This document shows, piece by piece, positions 4,937 to 12,990 of a stretch of 29,444 nt of DNA (position 1 is the first letter of the stretch; every line of letters begins with the position of its first letter). The translations under genes and the position numbers were made by a program. Where the stretch lies: the NCBI GenBank assembly GCA_964561655.1, contig CAZLQG010000007.1, positions 1 to 29,444 on the forward strand, read 5' to 3'. The notes beneath the pieces are model-generated. The model was not told where the DNA came from, ran no database searches, and saw only the letters and a program-made list of their open reading frames with translations. The stretch is from CAZLQG01 sp964561655 (lineage in GTDB: Bacteria; Patescibacteriota; Doudnabacteria; UBA920).

Positions 4937-7798
4937 ATGAAAGTCTACACTTTTAAAACAAGGAACGACGCAGGTTCGGCAAGAATAAGCAGCAGGTTCA
5001 AAAAAGCCAAAAAAATTAGGCGCCCGAACAAACGGAAAATTTTTACCTGGCTTTTTAGGCTTGTTGCAATCGGCGTGGTTTTTATTGCCCTGCTGTTTTT
5101 GTATTATGCCAAGGATTTGCCCGACCCAAACAAGCTGTTAGACAGACAAGTGGCGGAATCCACCAAAATTTTTGATCGCGAAGGCAATTTAATTTATGAG
5201 GTCCATGGAGAAATTAAAAGGACTTTAATAGAACTGGACCAGGTGCCCCAATATACCAAAGACTCGACCATTGCACTGGAAGATAAAGACTTTTATAAAC
5301 ACCGCGGAATCTCCATAACCGGCATTTTGCGCTCTGCGGTGCGCTATATAATTAACCTTGGACCCAGCGGAGGAGGAGGAAGCACTATTACCCAACAGTT
5401 TGTTAAAAACGCCATCCTTACCAATAAAAAAACTTTCGACAGGAAACTTAGAGAAGCTATTTTAAGCATTGCCATTGAAGCCAGGTTTGAAAAAAACGAG
5501 ATTTTAAAACTTTACTTAAACGAAATCCCTTACGGCCGAAACGCCTACGGAATTGAGGCTGCTTCAGAAAGCTATTTCGGTAAAAAAGCCAGCGACCTAA
5601 CCCTAGCGGAAAGCGCTTATTTGGCAGCCCTGCCGCAGGCACCGAGCTACTATAACCCCTTAGGGCCCAACAGGCAAGCTTTAGACAACCGCAAAAACGT
5701 TACCTTAAAGCTAATGCGCGAGCAGGGCTATATCACCGAAGAACAAGAACAACAAACCAAGGCTGAAGAAGTGGAATTCATTAAAACCAAGACCGCACTT
5801 TTTGCTCCGCATTTCGTTCTAATGGTGCAGGGTTATCTAGCGGATAAATACGGGGAAAAGACTTTGCAGGAAGGCGGACTTAAGGTCTACACCACTTTGG
5901 ATTCACATTTGCAGGAAATCGCTGAAAGAGTGGTGAAAGAAGGAGTGGAAGCAAATACTCAAAAATATAACGCCAATAACGCCGGCCTTGCGGCCATTGA
6001 CCCAAAAACCGGGCAGATACTCGCGATGGTGGGCAGTAAAGATTATTTTGCAGACCCCGTCCCTGAAGGCTGCACGCCGGGGCGCGACTGCTGGTTTGAG
6101 CCCAACGTTAATGTAACTCTCTCACAAAGACAGCCGGGAAGCAGTTTTAAGCCATATGTCTACGTTACCGCATTTAGTCCTGATTACGGCTACAATCCGG
6201 CCACCCTGCTAGTGGATGTGGTTACCAACTTTGGCAAATTTGGCGACAAAGATTACATCCCACAAAATTACGACGGTAACGTAAGAGGCCCTGTTTCTAT
6301 GCGAACGGCCTTGGCAGGAAGCCTTAACATTCCTGCGGTAAAAACTTTAGCTCTTGTAGGAGTAAACAATGCGGTCCAAACCGCGCGTTCTTTGGGCATC
6401 ACCAGCCCGCTTTCCAACTGCGGTTTGTCTTTGGTTCTTGGGGGATGTGAAGTAAGGCTTCTAGACCACGTCGCGGCTTATTCGGTATTTGCAACCGGCG
6501 GGGCAAAACACGAAAAAACTGCAATTCTAAAAGTCCTGGATAAAAACGAAAGAGTATTAGAGGAGTACCAAGAACAATCCCAGCAAGTTCTGGATCCGCA
6601 GGCGGTTTATCAACTAGTAAATATTTTAAGTGATAATAACGCAAGATCCTTCGTGTTCGGCGCTAGCAACAAACTAACCCTACCGGGAAGGCCAGCGGCT
6701 GCTAAAACCGGCACCACACAAAAGTATCATGACGGCTGGACTATTGGTTTTACTCCTTCTTTAGCTGCTGGGGTCTGGGCTGGAAACAATGACGGCACCT
6801 TTATGAAGGCTCCCGCAGGAGGCTCCACCGTTGCCGCGCCAATCTGGAACGCTTTTATGATTGAAGCTTTGGCTGGGACCCCGGCGGAAAACTTTTCAGT
6901 ACCAGAAGGAATAACTAGAACAATTGTAGACAACGTTTCTGGAAAACTTCCGACCCAGTATACTCCCACAACCAAAGAAGAAATATTTGCCAGCTACAAC
7001 GTGCCTACGGAATATGACAATGTGCATGTAGCGGTACCGATTGATTCTCAAACTGGCCTTCCGGCAACCGCCCTTACACCGCCAAACAACATCTACTACC
7101 AGCCCTACACAGTTTTTCACAGCGAAATGCCGGACAATGCCAACTGGGAAGGGCCGGTGAAAAACTGGGCTATAGCCCACGGTTATCTGTATCCACCCAA
7201 TGAAAGCGTGATTAATCCCGGAAACGGACAAACAGGTAATGGCAAAAAACCGGAAGTAAGAATTGTTAGACCATTGCCAAACGACATAGTATCCGGCCCT
7301 CCTTATAATATAAGCGTTTTAGCCAGCTCCAAAAACGGCATCGGCAGGGTGGATTTATTCATTGACGGAGAACTTATTAAAAGCCTCTCTTCCAGCCCGT
7401 ACGAATTTTTCATAAACCAAAACATTACAGATGGTAGGCACACGATTGCCATAAGGACCACGGATTTAACCGGCCAAACTTCAGACACCAGCGTTTCGGT
7501 AGTGTTCGGCGCCGACGCCCCTTTAAATTTTACCGAGCCCGCTTCAAACAGTCTGGTGATTTTTCCGCTCACTATGGCCGCGGAAAGCGCAAAATTTTAT
7601 AGCGGTGTAAGTTTTTACTATATTGATGGAAACGGGGAAGTAAATTTAATCGGCAAAGCCGGCAACGCGGAAAATACCGGCAACGATTACAGGTATTCGC
7701 TAAAATGGCAAACCCCGCCCGACAGCGGCCAGTACAGAATCTTTGCCAGAACCGAAACCGGGAAAGAGTCAAATAAAGTTACCATCTCTATTCCTTAG
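4937..7798 (+). CDS. Class A penicillin-binding protein (PBP1-type) with C-terminal Ig-like domain
   Basis: A bifunctional peptidoglycan synthase. A basic cytoplasmic tail (residues 1-35) and one membrane segment (about 38-57) anchor it. The GT51 glycosyltransferase follows, with the catalytic glutamate in EDKDFYKHRG (115-124) and GGSTITQQFVKN (148-159). The transpeptidase has all three motifs: SSFK (402-405), SLN (462-464) and KTGT (590-593). Residues after about 690 form an extracellular extension with an Ig-like domain near 775-855 (PEVRIVRPLPNDIVSG, then VDLFIDGELI) and a final beta-rich segment. Its 953 residues exceed the 700-850 usual for PBP1A because of this tail, which may bind wall or surface polymers. 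It is followed by an O-antigen-ligase-like gene, so the neighbourhood is about the cell envelope. The mRNA appears leaderless. Confidence 0.95.
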   Translation: MKVYTFKTRNDAGSARISSRFKKAKKIRRPNKRKIFTWLFRLVAIGVVFIALLFLYYAKDLPDPNKLLDRQVAESTKIFDREGNLIYEVHGEIKRTLIELDQVPQYTKDSTIALEDKDFYKHRGISITGILRSAVRYIINLGPSGGGGSTITQQFVKNAILTNKKTFDRKLREAILSIAIEARFEKNEILKLYLNEIPYGRNAYGIEAASESYFGKKASDLTLAESAYLAALPQAPSYYNPLGPNRQALDNRKNVTLKLMREQGYITEEQEQQTKAEEVEFIKTKTALFAPHFVLMVQGYLADKYGEKTLQEGGLKVYTTLDSHLQEIAERVVKEGVEANTQKYNANNAGLAAIDPKTGQILAMVGSKDYFADPVPEGCTPGRDCWFEPNVNVTLSQRQPGSSFKPYVYVTAFSPDYGYNPATLLVDVVTNFGKFGDKDYIPQNYDGNVRGPVSMRTALAGSLNIPAVKTLALVGVNNAVQTARSLGITSPLSNCGLSLVLGGCEVRLLDHVAAYSVFATGGAKHEKTAILKVLDKNERVLEEYQEQSQQVLDPQAVYQLVNILSDNNARSFVFGASNKLTLPGRPAAAKTGTTQKYHDGWTIGFTPSLAAGVWAGNNDGTFMKAPAGGSTVAAPIWNAFMIEALAGTPAENFSVPEGITRTIVDNVSGKLPTQYTPTTKEEIFASYNVPTEYDNVHVAVPIDSQTGLPATALTPPNNIYYQPYTVFHSEMPDNANWEGPVKNWAIAHGYLYPPNESVINPGNGQTGNGKKPEVRIVRPLPNDIVSGPPYNISVLASSKNGIGRVDLFIDGELIKSLSSSPYEFFINQNITDGRHTIAIRTTDLTGQTSDTSVSVVFGADAPLNFTEPASNSLVIFPLTMAAESAKFYSGVSFYYIDGNGEVNLIGKAGNAENTGNDYRYSLKWQTPPDSGQYRIFARTETGKESNKVTISIP

Positions 7799-7914
7799 AC
7801 TGGTTGTTAATTATAAGGCTTGATTGCCAGTTTGGTCTTAAGTTTAAAGTGATAAGTTTCTTAAAACCATTAACCTATATCCATTCCAGTTGCTATGCCC
7901 GAAAACTAATACCC

Positions 7915-9138
7915 ATGTCTTATTTACTTGCTCTCACAATCCTCCTGGCCCCGACCTACGCAATAAAATTTTCTCTTCTGGGTTTTCCAACGAATTTGTT
8001 GCTAGTTTGGTTGCTCGCGTTTTGGATAATCTTTACCGCCTACCTCACAAATAAAAAACTCTGGGGAGAATTTTTCTTCTTATCTCCAATAAATAAAAAA
8101 CTGCTAATTGCAGTTAGCGCGTTTTTTTTGGCGGGTATTATAAGCCTATCTATTGGGGGAATTACCCAAGCCAAACTTGGACAGTTTATTGTTTTATTTC
8201 TTCAGCCAATCAGCGTTTTCTTTATTGGCCGGTTTATTATACAAAAAAAGCCAAATGCACTCTCCATTATACTTTATTCCTTATACTTTATACTTGCTCT
8301 TGCCGGCGCCTACGCTATCTTGCAATACTTTACCCTTGTTGGCCTTCCGCCTGAGTACTGGGGAAATTCGGTTGAACCAAAAAGGGCTCTTTCGTTCTTT
8401 AGCCATCCTAACTTTTACTCATTATTCTCCGCACCACTACTTGCACTGTTGGTTCCCGACCTTATCCAGAATTTAAAATTTAAAATTCTTAATTTAAAAT
8501 TGCTTGCCTGGCTTTTAGGGGCTGCCGGACTATTCTTTTCTCTTTCACGCGCGGGCTGGCTCGGACTTTTGGCCGCGATCATTGTCTTTCTAATCGTCGC
8601 GGCAGACAAACGAACCCGTCTGACCTTTTTTGGATTAATCCTTGTTGGCATCATTTCTGTATTCTCCGTAACTACCCTGCGCTACCGTATCATTCTGCCT
8701 CTCCTTGGAGAAAAATCCGCAGTTTCGCGCATCAGTTTATGGGATACTGGCTGGAAGGCTGTAAAAGAAACTCCAGTTTTAGGCATGGGGCTTACCGGCT
8801 TTTCGCAAAACTGGAGCAGGCTGAACGCCGACCCAAACATAGACTCTCACAACTTCCCGCATAATGTATTTTTAAACTTCTGGGTGGAAACAGGGCTTCT
8901 TGGATTAATCAGCTTCATCGCGATTGCTAGCTTGTTCATCTACCGCGGACTCAAAAACACCTCCCCTCCTGCCAAGGAGAAGACGGATCACGAAGTGGTA
9001 GGGTGGTCTGATTACAAAATGATAAAACTTGGTATCGCTCTTTTCCTTATTACCCTAATCACCCAAGGCTTTATAGACAACCCCTACTTCAAAAACGACC
9101 TGGCTGTTGTATTTTGGGTTATACTTTCTTTAATTTAA
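7915..9138 (+). CDS. O-antigen ligase / polymerase-like membrane protein
   Basis: The protein has roughly ten or more hydrophobic segments, and the region TLWDTGWK-like to HNFPHNVFLNFWVETG (C-terminal half) matches the Wzy_C/O-antigen-ligase layout, in which a large loop carrying conserved Arg and His residues sits between late membrane helices. SLSRAGWLGLLAA marks a typical helix just before it. Members join or polymerise lipid-linked glycans at the outer face of the membrane; in a bacterium without an outer membrane this would more likely serve surface polysaccharide or glycoprotein assembly. I chose the ATG at 7915 (MSYLLALTILLAP, 407 residues) because upstream in-frame sequence from 7804 is not membrane-like. 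No clear ribosome binding site supports either. The substrate cannot be told. Confidence 0.82.
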   Translation: MSYLLALTILLAPTYAIKFSLLGFPTNLLLVWLLAFWIIFTAYLTNKKLWGEFFFLSPINKKLLIAVSAFFLAGIISLSIGGITQAKLGQFIVLFLQPISVFFIGRFIIQKKPNALSIILYSLYFILALAGAYAILQYFTLVGLPPEYWGNSVEPKRALSFFSHPNFYSLFSAPLLALLVPDLIQNLKFKILNLKLLAWLLGAAGLFFSLSRAGWLGLLAAIIVFLIVAADKRTRLTFFGLILVGIISVFSVTTLRYRIILPLLGEKSAVSRISLWDTGWKAVKETPVLGMGLTGFSQNWSRLNADPNIDSHNFPHNVFLNFWVETGLLGLISFIAIASLFIYRGLKNTSPPAKEKTDHEVVGWSDYKMIKLGIALFLITLITQGFIDNPYFKNDLAVVFWVILSLI

Positions 9139-9164
9139 AACTCCTCCCAATTGGGAGGAGTTTT
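9137..9164. terminator. Bidirectional intrinsic terminator
   Basis: A 28-bp perfect palindrome: AAAACTCCTCCCAA (9137-9150) followed by its reverse complement, then more T. It separates the convergent ligase-like gene and jag, and serves both strands. Confidence 0.93.
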
Positions 9165-9165
9165 T

Positions 9166-9633
9166 TTATTTTAAGCGGATAACGATTTTCCTGTGGGGTT
9201 CGTAGCCAATGCTTTCGGTAAATACTTCCGGATGGTTTTCATTTAAATATGAATGAATGTACCGCCTTTCATAGTTCGGCATGGGTTCTAAAACCACGCC
9301 CCGGCCGGTCTTTTTTATATGGTCAACCGCTGCTTTGGCGGTTTCCTTTAAAAACCATTCCCTTTTACGCTTATAGTCGTCCACATCAAGCGTGAACCAA
9401 ACCGGTTCGCCGCCAGAAAATTTCTTGGCAATCAACGACTGCACTAAAATTTGCAAAGAATGCAGGGTATCACCTTTTCTACCTATAAGCAACTGCGAGT
9501 CAAAGGAGCTGATATTAAAAATTAGCCCTTTGGTAATACTTTCTTCAAACTCCACTTGCGCCTCTATGCCGCATTTTTCTAAAACCTCCAGAATTATGTT
9601 TTTAATTTGCTCAATTTTATCATAGTCTGTCAT
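9166..9633 (-). CDS. khpB: KhpB/Jag (EloR)-type RNA-binding protein, KH plus R3H
   Basis: The 155-residue protein has a KH domain with the loop LIGRKGDTLHSLQILVQ (about residues 48-65) and a C-terminal R3H domain with MPNYERRYIHSYL (about 118-130) and a basic end. The N-terminal Jag_N domain found in Bacillus-type proteins is absent, so this is the short form. Homologues bind RNA and, with KhpA, affect cell elongation and division. It is the last gene of the rpmH-rnpA-yidD-yidC unit, the standard order. An AAGGTG ribosome binding site lies about 6 nt before the ATG. A nested hairpin separates it from yidC. Domain assignment is secure; the cellular role is taken from distant homologues. Confidence 0.9.
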   Translation of the reverse strand: MTDYDKIEQIKNIILEVLEKCGIEAQVEFEESITKGLIFNISSFDSQLLIGRKGDTLHSLQILVQSLIAKKFSGGEPVWFTLDVDDYKRKREWFLKETAKAAVDHIKKTGRGVVLEPMPNYERRYIHSYLNENHPEVFTESIGYEPHRKIVIRLK

Positions 9634-9649
9634 GAGACACCTTTCTTCT

Positions 9650-9708
9650 TAACTTTTAGCTTATAACAAAAATTCGCCAAGCGAATTTTTGCCAATGGTC
9701 AAAAGTTA
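9650..9708 (-). promoter_or_regulatory. Nested hairpin between yidC and khpB
   Basis: An inner stem of 11 bp with a CAA loop (9667-9677 with 9681-9691) is enclosed by an outer 8-bp stem (TAACTTTT 9650-9657 with AAAAGTTA 9701-9708). It occupies almost the whole intercistronic gap. The inner stem is AT-rich, so it may act as a partial terminator or as an RNA processing or stability element setting khpB level relative to yidC. Confidence 0.55.
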
Positions 9709-9712
9709 GAGC

Positions 9713-10408
9713 TTATTTGGCAACGAGTTCCGGGTATTTTTTCATTATATAGTAATGCTGGCCAACCGCAAAAAGGGTGGTTACTATCCAATAAAGCGGC
9801 AAGCCCGCTGGAAACTTAAGCCCAATAAAAACAGTGATTGCGGGTAGGATATATGTCATCTGTACGCGCATAATTTTAGAGGTTGCATCGCTGCTTGCGG
9901 TCTTTGGCTGCATCAACCAGGACTGCCAAAGTTGCGAAGCGCCCGCTAAAACTGCCAGTATTACGTTTGGTTTGGAAAGATCTATAAAATTCAAAAACAT
10001 TGGATTTATTAATTCCGGGTTGGGCACGAAAGAATAAATCCCTGTTAAATGATTTGTAAGACCGTCTCTAAATACATAAAACAGACCAATTAAGATGGGG
10101 AGTTGAATTAAAAGTGGCAGGCAGGAGGAAAAGGGATTAATTTTGTGTTCTTTATATAAATTCATCATCTCCCGCGCTTGTGCTTCTTTGTCGCCCTTGT
10201 ATTTTTCCCGCAGTTCATTCAATTTGGGTTGCAGCGAAGTCATGGCTTGCTGGCTTTTGATACTTTTGTGGTGGCTGGGAGCAAGAATAATTCGTATTAT
10301 CAATGTTAAAAGAACTATAACCACACCAATGTCGGGAATATAGTTATAAAGAAAAACCAGAGCGTTAAGCAGTGGAAAATAAATTACTGTTTTTAAAACT
10401 TCTATCAT
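9713..10408 (-). CDS. yidC: Membrane protein insertase YidC
   Basis: YidC inserts proteins into the cytoplasmic membrane alone or with SecYEG. This short form (about 231 residues, no large periplasmic domain) has the expected five hydrophobic segments, the conserved groove arginine (R39 in LTLIIRIILAP), the cytoplasmic helical hairpin rich in Lys/Gln/Glu (KSIKSQQAMTSLQPKLNELR) and the PLLIQLPILIGLFYVF helix. I start at the ATG at 10408; an in-frame TTG at 10429 would overlap yidD by 14 nt and neither has a convincing ribosome binding site. It lies 7 nt after the yidD stop, so translation is probably coupled. One protein of this kind is normally essential. Confidence 0.95.
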   Translation of the reverse strand: MIEVLKTVIYFPLLNALVFLYNYIPDIGVVIVLLTLIIRIILAPSHHKSIKSQQAMTSLQPKLNELREKYKGDKEAQAREMMNLYKEHKINPFSSCLPLLIQLPILIGLFYVFRDGLTNHLTGIYSFVPNPELINPMFLNFIDLSKPNVILAVLAGASQLWQSWLMQPKTASSDATSKIMRVQMTYILPAITVFIGLKFPAGLPLYWIVTTLFAVGQHYYIMKKYPELVAK

Positions 10409-10415
10409 AACTAGC

Positions 10416-10670
10416 TTACACTTTATCAACCCTTGGCTCTGTCCATGGGTTACATTTTAAAAATCTTTTTATACTTAAGGTGCTTCCTTTAATAACTCCA
10501 AATTTTTTAATGGCTTCCTTGGCATACTGGCTGCAAGAGGGATAAAACCTGCAAAAACCATAAGGGTAACTATTGCGAAAGATGGGTCCGTGGTCGGGCG
10601 AAAGGGTTGTTTGGTAAATTCTAATGAAAAAAACCGCTAGGTCTTTAGGTAGGTTAGTTATTTTTTTCAT
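10416..10670 (-). CDS. yidD: Membrane protein insertion efficiency factor YidD
   Basis: The 84-residue protein carries the family core IRIYQTTLSPDHGP, CRFYPSCSQYAKEAIKKFG and the end segment KRFLKCNPW, with the conserved cysteines. YidD is a small peripheral membrane protein that helps YidC-dependent insertion. Its start overlaps the end of rnpA by 17 nt, a common arrangement that couples translation, and its stop is next to the yidC start. Short basic N-terminus and amphipathic helix as in homologues. Call is secure. Confidence 0.95.
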   Translation of the reverse strand: MKKITNLPKDLAVFFIRIYQTTLSPDHGPIFRNSYPYGFCRFYPSCSQYAKEAIKKFGVIKGSTLSIKRFLKCNPWTEPRVDKV

Positions 10671-11004
10671 CTCTGAGTAATTTTTTAGCTGATAAAAAGT
10701 CTTTCAGTTGGTTTATTAATGCTCCCTCTGTAACACTTAAAACCTTGGGTTTTATTCCTATTACATAATCACCTGGCAAGAAATTCACAAGTCTTGTTCT
10801 TACAAACTCTCTGACTTTGCGCCTTAGCCGGTTTCTTACCACTGCCTTCTTTGAAACCTTGGAGGAAACCACCACCGTAAATCTTTTAGCTTCGTTCCCG
10901 GCAAGGAAACGAATTGAAAAAAGGGGATTTAAAAAGCTCCGTCCCCGCTCAAAGGTTCTTTTGACATCAGTAGTTTTGGCAAGGCGGTGTTTTTTTTTAA
11001 GCAT
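10654..11004 (-). CDS. rnpA: Ribonuclease P protein component
   Basis: RnpA is the protein subunit that helps RNase P RNA bind pre-tRNA and metal ions. The 116-residue sequence starts LKKKHRLAKTTDVKRTFERG and contains the central helix motif SKKAVVRNRLRRKVREFVR (about residues 50-68), the RNR signature. The strongly basic composition is expected. It follows rpmH by 10 nt in the classical rpmH-rnpA order. No Shine-Dalgarno sequence is visible. The RNase P RNA gene itself was not found in the window. Confidence 0.95.
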   Translation of the reverse strand: MLKKKHRLAKTTDVKRTFERGRSFLNPLFSIRFLAGNEAKRFTVVVSSKVSKKAVVRNRLRRKVREFVRTRLVNFLPGDYVIGIKPKVLSVTEGALINQLKDFLSAKKLLRDEKNN

Positions 11005-11014
11005 TTCTTTTGAA

Positions 11015-11149
11015 TTAAACGGCCAGCCTTTTGCGGCCCTTTTGCCTTCTTTTAGAAATCACGTTTCTCCCGGTTTTAGTACTCATCCTTTTTCTAAAAC
11101 CGTGCTTTCTTGCTCGTCTTTTCTTTTTGGGTTGATAGGTTCTTTTCAT
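11015..11149 (-). CDS. rpmH: 50S ribosomal protein L34
   Basis: A 44-residue, extremely basic protein starting MKRTYQPKKKRRARKHGF and ending RKRLAV, which is the full family pattern. L34 lies in the large subunit near 23S rRNA. It is too short for ordinary ORF cut-offs but is unmistakable, and its place at the head of the rnpA-yidD-yidC-khpB unit next to dnaA is conserved across bacteria. A promoter lies 25 nt upstream (11175-11203). Confidence 0.97.
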   Translation of the reverse strand: MKRTYQPKKKRRARKHGFRKRMSTKTGRNVISKRRQKGRKRLAV

Positions 11150-11174
11150 AAAAAATTTTTATCGTTTGGGTTGA

Positions 11175-11203
11175 ATTATAACTAATTTTTTAGTTGTGGT
11201 CAA
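11175..11203 (-). promoter_or_regulatory. Promoter of the rpmH-rnpA-yidD-yidC-khpB operon
   Basis: On the minus strand TTGACC (11203-11198) and TATAAT (11180-11175) are separated by 17 bp. The expected start leaves an AT-rich leader of about 20 nt before rpmH. Confidence 0.82.
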
Positions 11204-11413
11204 TAATAAAAAATTTCTAAACACGGTAAAAAAATAACCCACAATTTTTCCACATGATGTTAACAGCTTTATTTAAACTCCTCTTGTTTTCAAGCTTTTT
11301 TTGTTTATTTACATGTTGATAACCCCCTGTTAAAATTAGGGATGATCGCTTTAACTATAAAAGGGTCTTTAAACTGAAAACCTTTGGAAGTAAAGATTAA
11401 TTTTTTGTCCATT
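11204..11413. promoter_or_regulatory. dnaA upstream region: promoter and DnaA-box-like sites
   Basis: A plus-strand promoter has TTTACA (11308-11313), 17 bp spacing and an extended -10 TG-T-TAAAAT (hexamer 11331-11336). TGTTGATAA (11314-11322), one mismatch from a reversed DnaA box, lies between the two promoter elements, and TTTTCCACA (11246-11254), one mismatch from TTATCCACA, lies upstream. DnaA binding here would give self-regulation, as in other bacteria. The stretch is AT-rich with no ORF. It could contribute to oriC together with 12776-12990. Confidence 0.6.
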
Positions 11414-12775
11414 ATGACTAACCAACAACTTTGGCAGGCAATTTTAGGAAGTTTGGAGGTAAGCCTAACCAAAGCCAATTTTAACACCTGGTTTAAGAAC
11501 ACCTCTGTTTTGGAAAGGGGAGAAAACTTTATAATTATCGGCATCCCCAGCGCCTTTAACCGAGACTGGATAGCTGCCAAATACCACCAGGAAATGCTTA
11601 AGGCGCTTAAAAGCATCGCCCCGGAAATCAAAGAAATTAAATACCAACTTGGCGGGCTCCCGATTATAACCACCAAAACCGTAGGGAGCAGTACGGCTGT
11701 AACCGACAGGTCGAGCCACACCCTGGCTGCTCAAACACACAAAGGATCTTACCAGTTCAATTCCGGGCTTAACCCCAAATATACTTTGGACACCTTTGTG
11801 ATTGGCAAAAACAGTGAACTGGCGCACGCCGCCTGCTTGGCTGTGGTTAAAAACCCGGGCTCCCAGTATAATCCTTTATTTCTTTACGGGGGTGTGGGTT
11901 TGGGAAAAACCCATTTAATGCAAGCTGTTGGTTGTGAACTCCTTAAGAACAATTCAAAAAAAGTACTCTATGTGACCAGTGAAAAGTTTACTAATGATTA
12001 TATTAACTCTATTGGCAAAAAAACCACTGGCGATTTTAAAAAATATTACCGCACGGTAGACGCTTTGCTTGTTGATGACATTCAGTTTTTGGCCGGAAAA
12101 GAAGGAACCCAGGAAGAATTTTTCCACACTTTTAACGAATTACGGGACAATGGCAGACAAATTATTATTACCTCCGACCGGCCGCCGAAAGAAATCCCCG
12201 CTATAGAACAAAGGCTTGTCTCCCGTTTTGAGTGGGGGATGGTGGCGGACATCCAGCCACCAGACTTAGAAACCAGAATGGCCATACTGCGGACAAAAAT
12301 GGAAAAACGTGGTGTGGTAATAAGTGAGGAAATTCTTTTCTATATTGCGGAAAGTATCCAAAACAACGTCCGTGAATTGGAAGGGGCCTTAAACCGTCTT
12401 GCGGTTTACCAACAAATGGAAAACAAAGCTTTGTTTTTGGAACAGGCAAAAAGCATCCTTGCCAGTATAATAAGCACTAAAAAAAGGGTGTCCTCCCCAA
12501 AGAAAATTTCTGAAGTTGTCGCTTCTTTTTACAATATAACTTTCGATGATTTGATGAAACAGTCAAGAAAAAAGGAGTTTGTCAAACCGCGGCAAATTGC
12601 TATGTATTTAATTAGAAAGGAGTTGGATAATTCTTTTCCGTCAATAGGGGATTTTTTTGGTGGTAGAGACCACACTACTGTAATGCACGCGGTGGAAAAA
12701 ATAGGAAAATCTCTTAAGGAACAAGAAAGTTTTAAACAAGAGGTGGATTTAATTCTTGATAAGTTGTTTATTTAG
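11414..12775 (+). CDS. dnaA: Chromosomal replication initiator DnaA
   Basis: DnaA binds oriC boxes, forms an ATP-dependent filament and opens the duplex. Domain I occupies about residues 1-75 (LWQAILGSLEVSLTKANFNTWF), a short linker follows, and the AAA+ domain starts near 113. It carries Walker A GGVGLGKT (159-166) and Walker B LLVDDIQF (218-225), with a sensor/arginine region around SRFEWGMVADIQPPDLETR. The C-terminal domain IV has the signature GGRDHTTVMHA. I use the ATG at 11414 (453 residues) and not the in-frame TTG at 11384 because homologues start here. There is no Shine-Dalgarno sequence next to the ATG. It is divergent from the rpmH operon and followed by dnaN. Confidence 0.97.
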   Translation: MTNQQLWQAILGSLEVSLTKANFNTWFKNTSVLERGENFIIIGIPSAFNRDWIAAKYHQEMLKALKSIAPEIKEIKYQLGGLPIITTKTVGSSTAVTDRSSHTLAAQTHKGSYQFNSGLNPKYTLDTFVIGKNSELAHAACLAVVKNPGSQYNPLFLYGGVGLGKTHLMQAVGCELLKNNSKKVLYVTSEKFTNDYINSIGKKTTGDFKKYYRTVDALLVDDIQFLAGKEGTQEEFFHTFNELRDNGRQIIITSDRPPKEIPAIEQRLVSRFEWGMVADIQPPDLETRMAILRTKMEKRGVVISEEILFYIAESIQNNVRELEGALNRLAVYQQMENKALFLEQAKSILASIISTKKRVSSPKKISEVVASFYNITFDDLMKQSRKKEFVKPRQIAMYLIRKELDNSFPSIGDFFGGRDHTTVMHAVEKIGKSLKEQESFKQEVDLILDKLFI

Positions 12776-12990
12776 TTGTTTATTTCTTGTTGGTTTTTTT
12801 AAAAAACTTTCCCACCCCAAATCACTAAATCCAAACTCACCTAATTATCCCCATAATCCCAACACCTTAACTAATTAAAAATCTTTAAAAAACCCCACCA
12901 AACCCCACCAAACCCACCCCATCCACAAACTAACAAGCATTATTATAATTAGATATATATTATTATTTAATAATTAGATAAATAAAAAGT
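12776..12990. other. Probable origin of replication (dnaA-dnaN spacer)
   Basis: The 215-nt spacer has three parts. 12794-12936 contains no G at all on the plus strand (52 C in 143 nt). Inside it are DnaA-box-like TTATCCCCA (12845-12853, one mismatch) and the CATCCACA core (12920-12927), plus the C-rich repeat at 12893-12920. From 12938 to 12985 it is almost pure A/T, a good duplex-unwinding element, with the word TAATTAGATA twice (12946-12955 and 12971-12980). DnaA-box clusters next to an AT-rich tract between dnaA and dnaN are the usual oriC layout. TATAAT at 12944-12949 may also be the -10 of dnaN. Confidence 0.6.
12893..12920 (-). repeat. G-quadruplex-type motif from 10-bp tandem repeats
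   Basis: The plus strand has a 10-bp unit AAACCCCACC nearly three times. On the minus strand this reads GGGG-T-GGG-TTTGGT-GGGG-TTTGGT-GGGG, four G-runs with loops of 1, 6 and 6 nt, which satisfies the standard G-quadruplex pattern. It lies directly beside the AT-rich tract. Confidence 0.75.

Noticed and set aside
7804..7914. Upstream extension of the O-antigen-ligase-like gene
   Set aside because: The extra 37 residues are not membrane-like and do not look like a family N-terminus; the ATG at 7915 begins directly with a hydrophobic helix.
12890..12920. CRISPR-like or iteron array from AAACCCCACC repeats
   Set aside because: Units are contiguous, only about three copies, without spacers; better described as a tandem repeat with quadruplex potential.
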